From: SG8-4 sp964598225
GTDB taxonomy: Bacteria; Planctomycetota; Phycisphaerae; Sedimentisphaerales; Anaerobacaceae
Assembly (NCBI GenBank): GCA_964598225.1
Contig: CAZRBG010000078.1
Coordinates: 1-21,670 of the forward strand
Direction of reading: 5' to 3'
Length of the DNA stretch: 21,670 nucleotides
Shown: one piece after another, positions 1 through 8,293 of the stretch
Position numbering within the stretch: position 1 is the first letter of the stretch
How the letters are laid out: every line of letters starts with the position of its first letter
Position numbers and translations under genes: made by a program
Notes under the pieces: model-generated
The model's input: the letters and a program-made list of their open reading frames with translations, nothing else
Database searches by the model: none
Told to the model about the DNA's origin: nothing

Positions 1-21
1 TCCGACGGAACTATCCCCATG

Positions 22-51
22 AAATCGGGAAGTTATTTCGTGCACGATCCT
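22..51 (+). repeat. 30-bp repeat, left copy (partner at 21617-21646, inverted)
   Basis: This stretch equals the reverse complement of 21617-21646 at 29 of 30 positions; the only difference is G here against A in the other copy. The right-hand copy spans the beginning of the beta-hydroxyacid dehydrogenase gene. Here the sequence runs into a TAG at 55-57, and the first reading frame from base 1 is open to that stop, so it may be the last 18 codons of an upstream gene. That gene tail is too short to name. Confidence 0.75.
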
Positions 52-54
52 AAG

Positions 55-120
55 TAGGGTGGGGCTTGCCCCAGCGTGATTTTTGCGATCAATTACGTCG
101 GTGGGGCAAGCCCCACCCTA
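55..120. repeat. Large GC-rich inverted repeat, REP-like
   Basis: Two perfectly complementary 19-bp arms (55-73 and 102-120) flank a 28-bp spacer. Each arm is itself nearly palindromic around the core TGGGGCTTGCCCCA or TGGGGCAAGCCCCA. The same core recurs at 8250-8265 between two genes, so this is a dispersed palindromic element rather than a site belonging to one gene. As RNA it would form a very stable hairpin and could end transcription of an upstream gene, but there is no T tract typical of an intrinsic terminator. Confidence 0.8.
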
Positions 121-171
121 GCACCTGCCCAACAACTGGTGAGACGTCGAATCCATACACATATCGAAGGG

Positions 172-200
172 TTGATGCGAGGACAATGGTGGTGTAGAAT
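172..200 (+). promoter_or_regulatory. Candidate sigma-70-type promoter for the flavoprotein/sugar-acid operon
   Basis: TTGATG at 172-177 and TAGAAT at 195-200 are separated by 17 bp, matching 4/6 and 5/6 of the consensus hexamers. The predicted transcript would start near 207, giving a leader of roughly 70 nt before the start codon at 276. It is the only convincing promoter seen ahead of the run of + strand genes. The call rests on pattern alone. Confidence 0.5.
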
Positions 201-275
201 GACATACCGTATTTCGGATGCGCGATTCAAGGGTGGGTGATTGCTGATTTTGACGTGTACAAGCAAGGAAAAAAG

Positions 276-2942
276 ATGTGGGAATTTCGGTTGCGTGAAA
301 TTGACGATCTGAAGAGGCTGAGCGAGCAGTTGAATTTTGGGGTCGAGGCGACTGAGGACGTTTCGATTCTTGTCGAGCCTGTGCGCGCCGGAGGGCTCGT
401 CATCCCGAATTCTCTGGCGGTCCACCCGATGGAGGGCTGCGACGGCGATCCGCAGGGCAGGCCCGGAAAACTAACGCTGCGGCGATACGAACGCTTCGCC
501 GCCGGAGGCGCCGGGCTCATCTGGGCCGAGGCCACGGCGGTCGTGCCGGAAGCCAGAGCCAATCCGAGGCAACTGTGGATTCATGAGGGCAGCAAGGATA
601 GTTTTGCAGCTATGGCCAAAATGATGCGGCAAAAAGCGGCAGAAAGCATGGGACCGGCTCACAAGCCCGTTCTCGTGCTGCAGTTGACGCATTCAGGCAG
701 GTACAGCAAACCCGAGGGTAAAGCACATCCGATTATCCCTCAGCGCGATCCGTATCGAGACCCGCTTATTCCTCAGCAGGTGCCGAACGCCGAAGCCGCC
801 AGCAGGATACCGGCCGACTGGCCTCTGGTGACGGATGAATACCTTGACGAGCTTCAAAATGCGTACGTTGCCGCGGCGAAGACGGCATACGATGTCGGTT
901 TCGATGCCGTCGATATAAAATCCTGCCACGGATATCTCATCAACGAGCTTTTCGCCTGCTATAACCGAGAGGGAAGGTACGGCGGCTCCTTCGAGAACCG
1001 GACGAGATTCGTGTTAGAGGTTATTGATAAGATTCATGCCGAGATCGGCGAAGACGCCGCGGTCACTACACGCCTGGGCATTTACGACGCAATTCCATAT
1101 CCTTACGGATGGGGAGTGGACAGGAAAGATTACACCAGGCCCGATCTGACCGAGCCGAAGAAACTGATCGAGCGCTTGAGTCAGCGCGGGGTCAAACTGA
1201 TCAATATCACTATTGCGAATCCGTACTTCAACCCGCACGTGGGCAGGCCCTTCAACGAGGCGATAGTGGGCGGTTACGAAGAGCCTGAACATCCTCTCAC
1301 AGGTGTCAACCGGCTCACCACCCTGACAGCGGAGATTCAGAGAGAGTTTCCCGATATCGCGATAGTCGGCACGGGCTATAGCTGGCTGCGGACCCTCTTC
1401 GCCAACGTCGCGGCGGCAAATAAGGCGAAGGGCCGGACTACCCTGGTCGGCGCAGGCCGCATGGCGTTCGCCTATCCGGATTTTGCCAGGGATATCATCG
1501 AAAAAAGTCAAATGTCGCCGGAGAAAGTCTGCGTCGCGTGCAGCGCCTGCACCCAGATAATGCGCGACGGCGGCATGGCAGGCTGCGTTGTCCGAGACAA
1601 CGAAGTCTACGGCCCGATCTTCCAGCGCGGCCGAATGAGCGACAGAGACAACCTGCTCAGACTTGGAGCCGCGTGCCGCAAGTGCCAGGAGCCGACGTGC
1701 CAGTTGGGCTGCCCCGCCGGTGTTGACATCCCGGGATTCATAAGGCTTTTTCTCGACGGCAAGGAAAAGGAAGCCTACGAAGTCCTGAGGCAGGCGAACA
1801 TCTTCCCGGAAATATGCGCCTGGTTGTGCCCGGTCGAGCAGCAGTGCGAAGGCCATTGCCTGCAGAATTTCATCGGGGATGCCCCCCTGCCGATCGCAGA
1901 GATACAGATGTACCTCGCCGAGCAGGCCAATCGAAACGGCTGGTCGAAGCTGAAACTGCCGGCCGAGACAACAGGAAAGAACATCGCCGTAACAGGCGCC
2001 GGCCCGGCAGGGCTTTCCTGCGCCGCAAAATTGCTCGAAGCGGGACACAAGGTAACGCTCTTCGATGCGCACAGTGAATTCGGCGGAATGATCTCTGCGG
2101 TCATACCGGACGACAGACAGAGCCATTCTCTCAAAAACGAAATCGCGGCGGTTTTCGCCGATGTGCCGCAGGAGCGGATGGAGCTGCGTCTCGGGAGAAG
2201 ACTGGACGGCAATTTTAACCTGGAAAACATAGTGGAAGAAGGATTCGACGCCACGTTCATCGGCATGGGATTATCCGAATCGGTCAGCGTCGGCGACAAA
2301 GATGAGCACATCGAAGGCCTGTGGAATGCGATGGAATTTCTCTCGGCCGCCAAGAAACCTGAAGGTATCGATCTCGAAGGCAAGTCTGTAGCGGTCGTAG
2401 GCGGTGGGAATACGGCTATGGACGTTGCGGTCACGGCCAAACAACTCGGCGCCAGGGATGTCTTTTTGATCTATCGCCGGTCATTCAAAGAGATGCCGGC
2501 CTGGAGCGGAGAGCGTGACAGAGCCATGAACCAGGGCGTACACTTTCTGATTCTGACTCAACCTACCAGGTACGTTTCCGTGGCTGGGAAGTTGACCGGG
2601 GTCATGCTCTGCGTAACCAAACTGGGCGAGCCGGACGAGAGCGGACGGCGCAGACCCCAACCGGTCGAATCCAGCGCTTATGAGCTTGACATGAACGTCG
2701 TCGTCGAGGCGATAGGCCAGTCCCCGCCGAGAGACATCAACAGACTGCTGCCTGGAGTCGAATTCAAGAACGGCCTCATTCAGACGCAAGAAGGATCGCT
2801 GGCGACGTCTCGTCCCGGAGTCTTCGCCGGAGGCGATTTGGTAAGAGGGCCGTCAACGGTGGTTTCGGCGGTAGCGGATGGGATGAAGGCGGCCGGCGAA
2901 ATAGACGAATTTCTGCGCAGGCATGCACATAATCGGAGTTAA
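276..2942 (+). CDS. Old Yellow Enzyme / GltD-like fusion flavoprotein oxidoreductase
   Basis: An 888-residue two-part flavoenzyme. Residues about 40-415 resemble the FMN TIM barrel of the NADH:flavin oxidoreductase family; the CHGYLINELF segment at about 217-226 carries the family's His-Gly-Tyr-Leu signature. A cysteine cluster follows (CVACSAC, about 419-425, then Cys near 437), as in the 4Fe-4S site of 2,4-dienoyl-CoA reductase and trimethylamine dehydrogenase. The second half resembles the glutamate synthase small subunit: more Fe-S cysteines (from 467, and CAWLCPVEQQCEGHC near 514-528), an FAD motif GAGPAG (about 574) and an NAD(P)H motif GGGNTAMD (about 709). It probably passes electrons from NAD(P)H through FAD and Fe-S to FMN to reduce an activated C=C or similar bond; the substrate is unknown. 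The ATG at 276 is preferred over GTG at 237 because AAGGA lies 6 nt upstream. Confidence 0.85.
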   Translation: MWEFRLREIDDLKRLSEQLNFGVEATEDVSILVEPVRAGGLVIPNSLAVHPMEGCDGDPQGRPGKLTLRRYERFAAGGAGLIWAEATAVVPEARANPRQLWIHEGSKDSFAAMAKMMRQKAAESMGPAHKPVLVLQLTHSGRYSKPEGKAHPIIPQRDPYRDPLIPQQVPNAEAASRIPADWPLVTDEYLDELQNAYVAAAKTAYDVGFDAVDIKSCHGYLINELFACYNREGRYGGSFENRTRFVLEVIDKIHAEIGEDAAVTTRLGIYDAIPYPYGWGVDRKDYTRPDLTEPKKLIERLSQRGVKLINITIANPYFNPHVGRPFNEAIVGGYEEPEHPLTGVNRLTTLTAEIQREFPDIAIVGTGYSWLRTLFANVAAANKAKGRTTLVGAGRMAFAYPDFARDIIEKSQMSPEKVCVACSACTQIMRDGGMAGCVVRDNEVYGPIFQRGRMSDRDNLLRLGAACRKCQEPTCQLGCPAGVDIPGFIRLFLDGKEKEAYEVLRQANIFPEICAWLCPVEQQCEGHCLQNFIGDAPLPIAEIQMYLAEQANRNGWSKLKLPAETTGKNIAVTGAGPAGLSCAAKLLEAGHKVTLFDAHSEFGGMISAVIPDDRQSHSLKNEIAAVFADVPQERMELRLGRRLDGNFNLENIVEEGFDATFIGMGLSESVSVGDKDEHIEGLWNAMEFLSAAKKPEGIDLEGKSVAVVGGGNTAMDVAVTAKQLGARDVFLIYRRSFKEMPAWSGERDRAMNQGVHFLILTQPTRYVSVAGKLTGVMLCVTKLGEPDESGRRRPQPVESSAYELDMNVVVEAIGQSPPRDINRLLPGVEFKNGLIQTQEGSLATSRPGVFAGGDLVRGPSTVVSAVADGMKAAGEIDEFLRRHAHNRS

Positions 2943-2946
2943 ATGA

Positions 2947-3723
2947 ATGGCTGAGCGCCCCGTAGCAATAGTCACCGGAGCAAGCAGGGGGATTGGAAAA
3001 GGCATAGCACTGGAGTTAGCATCTTCGGGCTACAATCTGGTGATAAACCAATACGGACGCACCGCGCAGGGCGAGCAGACGCAGCAGCAAATCAAGGACT
3101 TCGCAGTAGAATGCGAGCTCGTTCAGGCGGATGTCAGTAGTAGTGAGGACCGTGACAGACTTGTCGAGTCGGTCAGGAACAGGTTCGACAGATGCGATAT
3201 GCTGGTAAACAACGCAGGCGTGGCGCCCGCTAAACGCATGGACCTGCTTGAGGCAACAGAGGAGAGCTTCGACAGAGTGATGGGAATAAATCTCAAGGGG
3301 CCGTATTTTCTGACTCAGCAGGTGGCCAACTGGATGATCGAGCAACAACAGGCCCGCCCCGAACGCATATTCAGAATCGTTAACATCGGATCAATTTCCG
3401 CGTACGCCAGCTCGCCGGCCAGAGGTGAATACTGCGTGAGCAAGGCCGGCATGTCAATGATGACCAGGTTGTACGCCGACAGACTGGCCGAATACGGGAT
3501 AGGCGTATTCGAGATCAGCCCCGGCATTATCGATACCGACATGACCAGCCCGGTCAAAGATAAGTACGACAAGCTGATCTCAGAAGGCCTGACGCCGATT
3601 AAGCGGTGGGGCCGGCCCGAAGACGTCGGAAAAGCTGTCGTCGCCATAGCAGAAGGAAAGCTCGACTTCTCAACGGGCCAGGTGATTCACGTAGACGGCG
3701 GCTTTCATTTAAGGAGGCTATAG
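2947..3723 (+). CDS. Short-chain dehydrogenase/reductase (SDR family)
   Basis: A 258-residue classical SDR. The N-terminal cofactor motif TGASRGIG, the NNAG motif, and the catalytic Ser (in IGSIS) plus YCVSK (YxxxK) are all present, and the C-terminal HVDGG segment is typical of the family. Automatic pipelines often label such proteins 3-ketoacyl-ACP reductase, but no fatty-acid genes are nearby. Neighbouring KDPG-aldolase and KDG-kinase genes make a sugar-acid role more likely, for example NAD(P)H-dependent reduction of 4-deoxy-5-keto-uronate to 2-keto-3-deoxygluconate, a step done by SDR enzymes in alginate degraders; this is inference. It starts 4 bp after the upstream stop with GGAG 8 nt before ATG. 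Its last codons contain an unusually strong AAGGAGG. Confidence 0.85.
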   Translation: MAERPVAIVTGASRGIGKGIALELASSGYNLVINQYGRTAQGEQTQQQIKDFAVECELVQADVSSSEDRDRLVESVRNRFDRCDMLVNNAGVAPAKRMDLLEATEESFDRVMGINLKGPYFLTQQVANWMIEQQQARPERIFRIVNIGSISAYASSPARGEYCVSKAGMSMMTRLYADRLAEYGIGVFEISPGIIDTDMTSPVKDKYDKLISEGLTPIKRWGRPEDVGKAVVAIAEGKLDFSTGQVIHVDGGFHLRRL

Positions 3724-3752
3724 TATTATGTTAAAGCTAAAATTAGGGAATT

Positions 3753-3828
3753 GTCATTGCGAGCGCAACGAAGCAATCTCACACCCTTCGGATTGAGATT
3801 GCTTCGTCGCTACGCTCCTCGCAATGAC
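3753..3828. repeat. 76-bp imperfect palindromic repeat inside the operon
   Basis: The arms GTCATTGCGAG and CTCGCAATGAC bound the element, with an inner pair GAAGCAATCTC / GAGATTGCTTC. From memory, this 'cattgcgag...gaagcaatctc' palindrome is widespread in intergenic DNA of unrelated bacteria. It separates the SDR gene from the aldolase gene and would form a strong hairpin in the operon mRNA. A TTAGGGA heptamer occurs on both sides (3743-3749 and 3845-3851), which could be an insertion footprint, although its distance from the two arms differs. Confidence 0.8.
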
Positions 3829-3857
3829 ATTCTCACAAGCTTTGTTAGGGAGTGGCA

Positions 3858-4646
3858 ATGGATATCAAAAACACAATCACGACGCTGTTAAGAGACGGCT
3901 TTATTCTCGTCTTCAACCAGGACAAGCTCGATATCGTCAAGACCGCCGAAGCCCTCATCAAGGCGGGCGTCAACAACATGGAAGTAACCTGCCGGATTAG
4001 CAGCCCTCTGGAAAAGCTCTCGCGCCTGCGGAAAGAAATGCCCGACTTTGTAACCGGAGCGGCGAGCCTTATCGACTGGCCCGGCATGCTGGAAGTGTAC
4101 AACAAAGCCAATCCCGACGATCCCCTTCCCTCGCTCGATGAGGTCGTGGATGCCGGCGCGTGCTATCTCGTCTCAGCCGTAAACTTCAACGATACCAGCT
4201 ACGAGAAATTCGCCGGGAAGGTTCCGATGATACCCGGATGCGGCAGCGCCACCGAGATCGTCGGCCAGTTTTCCAAAGGCGCTAACCTGTGCAAGGTATT
4301 CCCCGCCAGGCAGCTCCGAGGCCCCGCTTTTGTCAAAGCCATCGATCCGGCGATACATAAGACCATCAGCCTCGTTCCTACAGGCGGAACTAACCCTGGC
4401 AATATCGGCGACTATATCGACGTCGGAGTTCTGGTTCTGGGTGGCTCGTTCAGCATGATAGACAAAGCCGCGATGAAGAAAATCATTGACGAGCAGGACT
4501 ACGGTCTGTTGGCTGAGGAATTGAAGAAGGTCAAAGAGTTAATAGATAAGCTGCGAGGGGCGAAACACCCTGATATCGATTTCACCTCGGCATCGCTCGA
4601 ACAGATAAGTGAAGCGACCGGCAGAAGCTTCAATATTGGCGACTGA
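3858..4646 (+). CDS. KDPG/KHG aldolase family protein
   Basis: A 262-residue class I aldolase of the 2-keto-3-deoxy-6-phosphogluconate / 4-hydroxy-2-oxoglutarate family. The family glutamate appears in MEVTCR near residue 43, and the Schiff-base lysine is the Lys of LCKVFPA near residue 144. PTGGTNPGNI matches the phosphate-binding turn. It is longer than the roughly 210 residues of classical Eda, with an insertion after VTGAAS (MLEVYNKANPDDPLPS) and a C-terminal extension of about 40 residues. The likely reaction is cleavage of KDPG to pyruvate and glyceraldehyde-3-phosphate, after the PfkB kinase encoded downstream. The ATG at 3858 is chosen because AGGGAG ends 5 nt upstream; GTG at 3852 overlaps that ribosome site. 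The preceding repeat separates it from the SDR gene. Confidence 0.85.
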   Translation: MDIKNTITTLLRDGFILVFNQDKLDIVKTAEALIKAGVNNMEVTCRISSPLEKLSRLRKEMPDFVTGAASLIDWPGMLEVYNKANPDDPLPSLDEVVDAGACYLVSAVNFNDTSYEKFAGKVPMIPGCGSATEIVGQFSKGANLCKVFPARQLRGPAFVKAIDPAIHKTISLVPTGGTNPGNIGDYIDVGVLVLGGSFSMIDKAAMKKIIDEQDYGLLAEELKKVKELIDKLRGAKHPDIDFTSASLEQISEATGRSFNIGD

Positions 4647-4663
4647 AGCCGCCTGGTTCTTCA

Positions 4664-4684
4664 TGTCATTCCTGCGGAATGGCA
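4664..4684. repeat. Small hairpin between aldolase and propeller genes
   Basis: TGTCATTCC, a TGC loop and GGAATGGCA form a 9-bp stem with one wobble. It lies 18 bp after the aldolase stop. No T run follows, so it is more likely an mRNA processing/stability hairpin or another dispersed palindrome than a terminator. Confidence 0.5.
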
Positions 4685-4719
4685 TAACATATAACCATTT
4701 TAACGTGAATGATAAAATC

Positions 4720-6174
4720 ATGAAAATTTACCGAATAAACCAGAGAATACTTGTAATTGCTGCTGTCTTGTTATCCGCTATACATACTTCGCATGGGCGG
4801 CGGGCCGACTTGACAATCAATGCCAAGGACACAGGTTATCGCGGCATCTGGTACATGAATCAGCCGTCGGGCGATAAATACGTGTACAAATACAGCGGCG
4901 GACTGGGAACTTATTGCGCGAAACACAAGCCGTTTGCGGTTTATTGCGACGAGGTGAAAAAGACCTTTTTTTGTTACGGCGGCACGACCGGAGACAGCAA
5001 TCGCAAGCTGATCCACATGGTCTCATACTTCGATCACAAAACGAAAATGGTGCCGCGACCGACCATCCTGCTCGACAAAAAGACCAGCGACGCCCACGAC
5101 AATCCGGTAATATCAGTCGACGATGAGGGTTACATCTGGATATTCTCAACTTCCCACGGCACGTCACGACCTTCCTATATCCACAAGAGCTCGCAGCCGT
5201 ATGATGTCGACGAATTTCAATTGATCGATGTGACGAAGGTCGAAGACGGGCAGCAAGTCCCGATGACGAACTTCTCGTACATGCAGCCGTGGCATCTTGA
5301 GGGTAAGGGATTCGCCGCGTTTTTCACCAGATATAACTACCCCGCAGCCCGGACGATCTGTTTTATGACGAGTCCGGACGGTGTGAAATGGTCAAAGTGG
5401 CAAAGGCTTGCCGCGATTGATAAGGGACATTATCAAATAAGCGCCGCGGGCACGACCAAGGCAGGATCGACATTCAACTATCATCCACAGCCCAAAGGCC
5501 TGAACTGGCGCACGAATCTCTACTATGTAGAAACCGACGACCTCGGCAAGACCTGGCGCAGTGTCGATGGGCGGGAATTGACGCTGCCGCTGAACACACC
5601 CAAAAATGCCGCCCTTGTCCATGATTATGAGGAGGAAAGCCTGAACGTTTATCTAAAAGATATCCGGTACGACGAACAAGACAGACCCGTAATTCTGTTC
5701 ATCACGAGCAAGGGATACCAGTCGGGCCCGAAGAACGATCCTCGCACATGGACAACCGCCCGCTGGACGGGCGACAAGTGGCAAATCCGACCGGCGTTTG
5801 ACTCTGACAACAATTACGATATGGGATCGCTTTATCTTGAGCAGGACGGCACGTGGAGGGTAATCGGCCCGACTGAGACGGGTCCGCAGCCTTACAACCC
5901 GGGCGGAGAGATCGCAATGTGGGTCAGCAAAGATTCAGGGCGAACTTGGCGGAAGGTCAGGCAACTCACGAAGGACAGCGAGCGCAATCATACTTATGTA
6001 AGGCGACCGGTAGACGCCGATCCGCATTTCTACGCCATCTGGGCCGACGGGCACGGCAGAAAACCTTCAAAATCTTCTTTATACTTCTGCGACATACAAG
6101 GTAACGTTTACATCCTGCCGCGAGAAATGAAGGACGATTTTGCCAAACCGCAACTTTTGAGAAGTAATCGTTAA
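4720..6174 (+). CDS. Secreted BNR/Asp-box beta-propeller protein, possible polysaccharide lyase or glycan-binding protein
   Basis: A 484-residue exported protein. The start at 4720 gives a clean signal peptide (basic MKIYRINQR, hydrophobic ILVIAAVLLSA, small residues before RRAD near 26-30); the longer frame from 4609 would bury it. The mature part resembles the BNR-repeat family seen in sialidase-like propellers (Pfam BNR_4-like): the opening GYRGIWYMNQ, the phrase DNPVISVDDEGYIWIFS, and Asp boxes DDLGKTW (about 272) and KDSGRTW (about 403). Related propeller folds include ulvan lyases of PL24/PL25, whose products feed the KDG pathway encoded around it. That link is inference: no catalytic residues were assigned, and a binding or sialidase-like role is possible. 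The ribosome site is weak. Confidence 0.75.
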   Translation: MKIYRINQRILVIAAVLLSAIHTSHGRRADLTINAKDTGYRGIWYMNQPSGDKYVYKYSGGLGTYCAKHKPFAVYCDEVKKTFFCYGGTTGDSNRKLIHMVSYFDHKTKMVPRPTILLDKKTSDAHDNPVISVDDEGYIWIFSTSHGTSRPSYIHKSSQPYDVDEFQLIDVTKVEDGQQVPMTNFSYMQPWHLEGKGFAAFFTRYNYPAARTICFMTSPDGVKWSKWQRLAAIDKGHYQISAAGTTKAGSTFNYHPQPKGLNWRTNLYYVETDDLGKTWRSVDGRELTLPLNTPKNAALVHDYEEESLNVYLKDIRYDEQDRPVILFITSKGYQSGPKNDPRTWTTARWTGDKWQIRPAFDSDNNYDMGSLYLEQDGTWRVIGPTETGPQPYNPGGEIAMWVSKDSGRTWRKVRQLTKDSERNHTYVRRPVDADPHFYAIWADGHGRKPSKSSLYFCDIQGNVYILPREMKDDFAKPQLLRSNR

Positions 6175-6198
6175 TTGTCTGTCTTGAGACTGAGATTT

Positions 6199-8232
6199 AT
6201 GGAAACAAAAAAGATCGGAGATCAAACCGTCACATGTCACAGTTATAATACTGTAATTGTCGGCGCCGGCGCTGCGGGTATGAATTGTGCGGTTCATCTT
6301 TGTGAATTCATGGAGCAAAAAGGTATCGAGGATATCGCCGAAAGAGTTGCAGTTGTGACCGCGGGGGTGGGATTGGGCGCCTCGCGGATGAGCGGCTCGG
6401 ACAAGCAGACTTATTATAAAATGGGCACCAGCCCTGACGTCGCCGACAGCGCCGAAGATTTTGCAAAGAGTCTTACGGCCGCCGGCTGCTGTCACGGCGA
6501 CACCGCCTTAGTCGAAGGAATCGGCTCGCTGCGAGAATTCTATCATCTCGTCCGGGCGGGCGTCCCGTTTCCGACCGACTCGATGGGAAGCTTCATAGGC
6601 TACAAGACCGATCATGATCCGTACGAACGCGCAACTTCCGCCGGTCCAAAGACCAGCCGATTCATGAGCCGGTGTCTGCAGAAGCAACTGGAACGGTACG
6701 CCGTTAGTATTCATGACAAACAGGAAGCGGCACACATTCTTACTATAGATTCGGAAGAATCAAAACGAATCGCGGGCATTGTTACTATTGACAAGAAGAA
6801 TCTCGACGAGAAGAATCTCGCGGTAAACGTATTTCTTGCCGAGAACATCGTTCTGGGCGCCGGCGGTCCGGGTGAATTGTTCAAAACGACCGTCTACCCA
6901 AAAGGCCAGCTCGGCATACACGGACTGGCATTCAAGGCTGGACTGATCGGCGTTAATCTCACCGAATCGCAGTTCGGCCTCGCCAGCATCAAGTTCCGCT
7001 GGAATGTCTCGGGGACCTACATGCAGGCGCTGCCGAGGCTTTTCAGCACCGACGCCGACGGCAAAGATGAGAAGGAATTCCTGACGGACTTCTTCCCAAC
7101 TATGAGCAAGATGGCAACGAACATCTTTCTCAAGGGCTATCAATGGCCCTTCGATCCGCAGAAGATCGAGAATCTGCAATCGTCGCTTATAGACATTCTG
7201 GTGTTCAATGAGACTCAAAAAGGCAGACGAGTGTACATGGACTTTCTGAAGAATCCGCTCGGCAGCGATTCCATGGACAATTTAGACATCGACGCCCTGG
7301 AACCGGAGGCGAAAGAGTACCTGCAGAAGGCCGGCGCTCTCCAGGATACTCCCATCGAACGGCTGGCTCACATGAATCCGCTCGCTATCGAAATCTACAA
7401 GGAAAACGGCGTCGACTTGTGTTCCGAGCCACTGGAGATTGCGGTTTGTGCCCAGCACAATAACGGCGGTTTCGCGGTGGACAAGTGGTGGCGTTCCAAC
7501 ATCGACGGCACATTCGTAATCGGCGAAATGGCGGGCACTCACGGCGTAAAGCGACCCGGCGGCTCGGCCCTCAACGCCGGGCAGACAGGCGGCTTACGCG
7601 CTGCCGAGTACATCGTAAACGCCCGAGGATGCGATCTGCCCGACTATTCGGACAGCCGGTCCGAAATTGATCGACAGATCGGCGATCTCGTCGCCAGTCT
7701 CAAAACTGCTGACGACTCATCCGGTCTGGACCCCAAAGAAGTATTGGAGCAGATTCGCAATCGCATGACCACCTCGGCCGGACATATCAGGGGATTGAAC
7801 GATGCACGAAAAGCCTTGAACCAAGCGGTGGAGCTGTACAATAGTATAAAGCAGAAAGGCTTCAAGCTGGAAAATGCAAAAGCGGCTGTCAAGGCAATAC
7901 AGGCCGAGCACCTTGCCCTGACCGGCGTTGCTTTTATCAAGGCCGTAGTGGAACTGCTCGAACAGGGCGGCGGGTCGCGGGGATCGCACCTGGTCCTCGA
8001 CGAAGACGGCGTCGAGATACACCCGGACGTCGTCAACAAAGAGACCGGCAAACCATTGCGTTTCAAGCCCGAGAACGAATCGCTGAGGAAGTCTGTTTTG
8101 CAGGTCGAATACGACGAGAGTGCGCCCGATCTGTTTGTATGCAGTAATATAGTTCTGAGATCTGCGCCGACCGATCGCAAGTCGTTCGAGCCCGCGTGGC
8201 AGGATTATAGAGAAGGCAAGATTTATTCGTAG
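6199..8232 (+). CDS. FAD-binding protein of the fumarate reductase / succinate dehydrogenase flavoprotein type
   Basis: A 677-residue flavoprotein. The N-terminal dinucleotide motif VGAGAAGM follows the first beta strand (NTVIVGAG, about residues 18-30), and a second FAD-contact segment (VIGEMAGTHGVKRPGGSALNAGQTGG, discussed here by its ends only: VIGEMAGTHG...NAGQTGG) resembles the C-terminal FAD-binding motif of FrdA/SdhA, NadB and AprA. It carries its own C-terminal helical region. No iron-sulfur or membrane-anchor partner is encoded beside it, so it is probably a soluble dehydrogenase or reductase whose electron partner might be the flavoprotein at 276-2942; that pairing is a guess. The ATG at 6199 is preferred; the frame is open back to a TTG at 6175 directly after the previous stop. 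The ribosome site is weak, suggesting coupling to upstream translation. Confidence 0.8.
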   Translation: METKKIGDQTVTCHSYNTVIVGAGAAGMNCAVHLCEFMEQKGIEDIAERVAVVTAGVGLGASRMSGSDKQTYYKMGTSPDVADSAEDFAKSLTAAGCCHGDTALVEGIGSLREFYHLVRAGVPFPTDSMGSFIGYKTDHDPYERATSAGPKTSRFMSRCLQKQLERYAVSIHDKQEAAHILTIDSEESKRIAGIVTIDKKNLDEKNLAVNVFLAENIVLGAGGPGELFKTTVYPKGQLGIHGLAFKAGLIGVNLTESQFGLASIKFRWNVSGTYMQALPRLFSTDADGKDEKEFLTDFFPTMSKMATNIFLKGYQWPFDPQKIENLQSSLIDILVFNETQKGRRVYMDFLKNPLGSDSMDNLDIDALEPEAKEYLQKAGALQDTPIERLAHMNPLAIEIYKENGVDLCSEPLEIAVCAQHNNGGFAVDKWWRSNIDGTFVIGEMAGTHGVKRPGGSALNAGQTGGLRAAEYIVNARGCDLPDYSDSRSEIDRQIGDLVASLKTADDSSGLDPKEVLEQIRNRMTTSAGHIRGLNDARKALNQAVELYNSIKQKGFKLENAKAAVKAIQAEHLALTGVAFIKAVVELLEQGGGSRGSHLVLDEDGVEIHPDVVNKETGKPLRFKPENESLRKSVLQVEYDESAPDLFVCSNIVLRSAPTDRKSFEPAWQDYREGKIYS

Positions 8233-8249
8233 GTCCAACGAAACGTGGG

Positions 8250-8265
8250 GTGGGGCAAGCCCCAC
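8250..8265. repeat. Short GC-rich palindrome, same core as the 55-120 element
   Basis: GTGGGGCAAGCCCCAC is a perfect palindrome in the 61-bp gap between the FAD protein and kinase genes. It shares the TGGGGCAAGCCCCA core with the arms at 55-73 and 102-120, and the flanking CACTAC resembles the CACCCTA flank there. It is probably a solo half of the larger element. Confidence 0.75.
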
Positions 8266-8293
8266 ACTACAACGAACAATATGGAGATTATCT

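Noticed and set aside
1014..2126. 370-codon open frame on the minus strand inside the first flavoprotein gene
   Set aside because: It lies wholly antisense to a gene with clear motifs, has no recognisable domain and is explained by the high GC of third codon positions.
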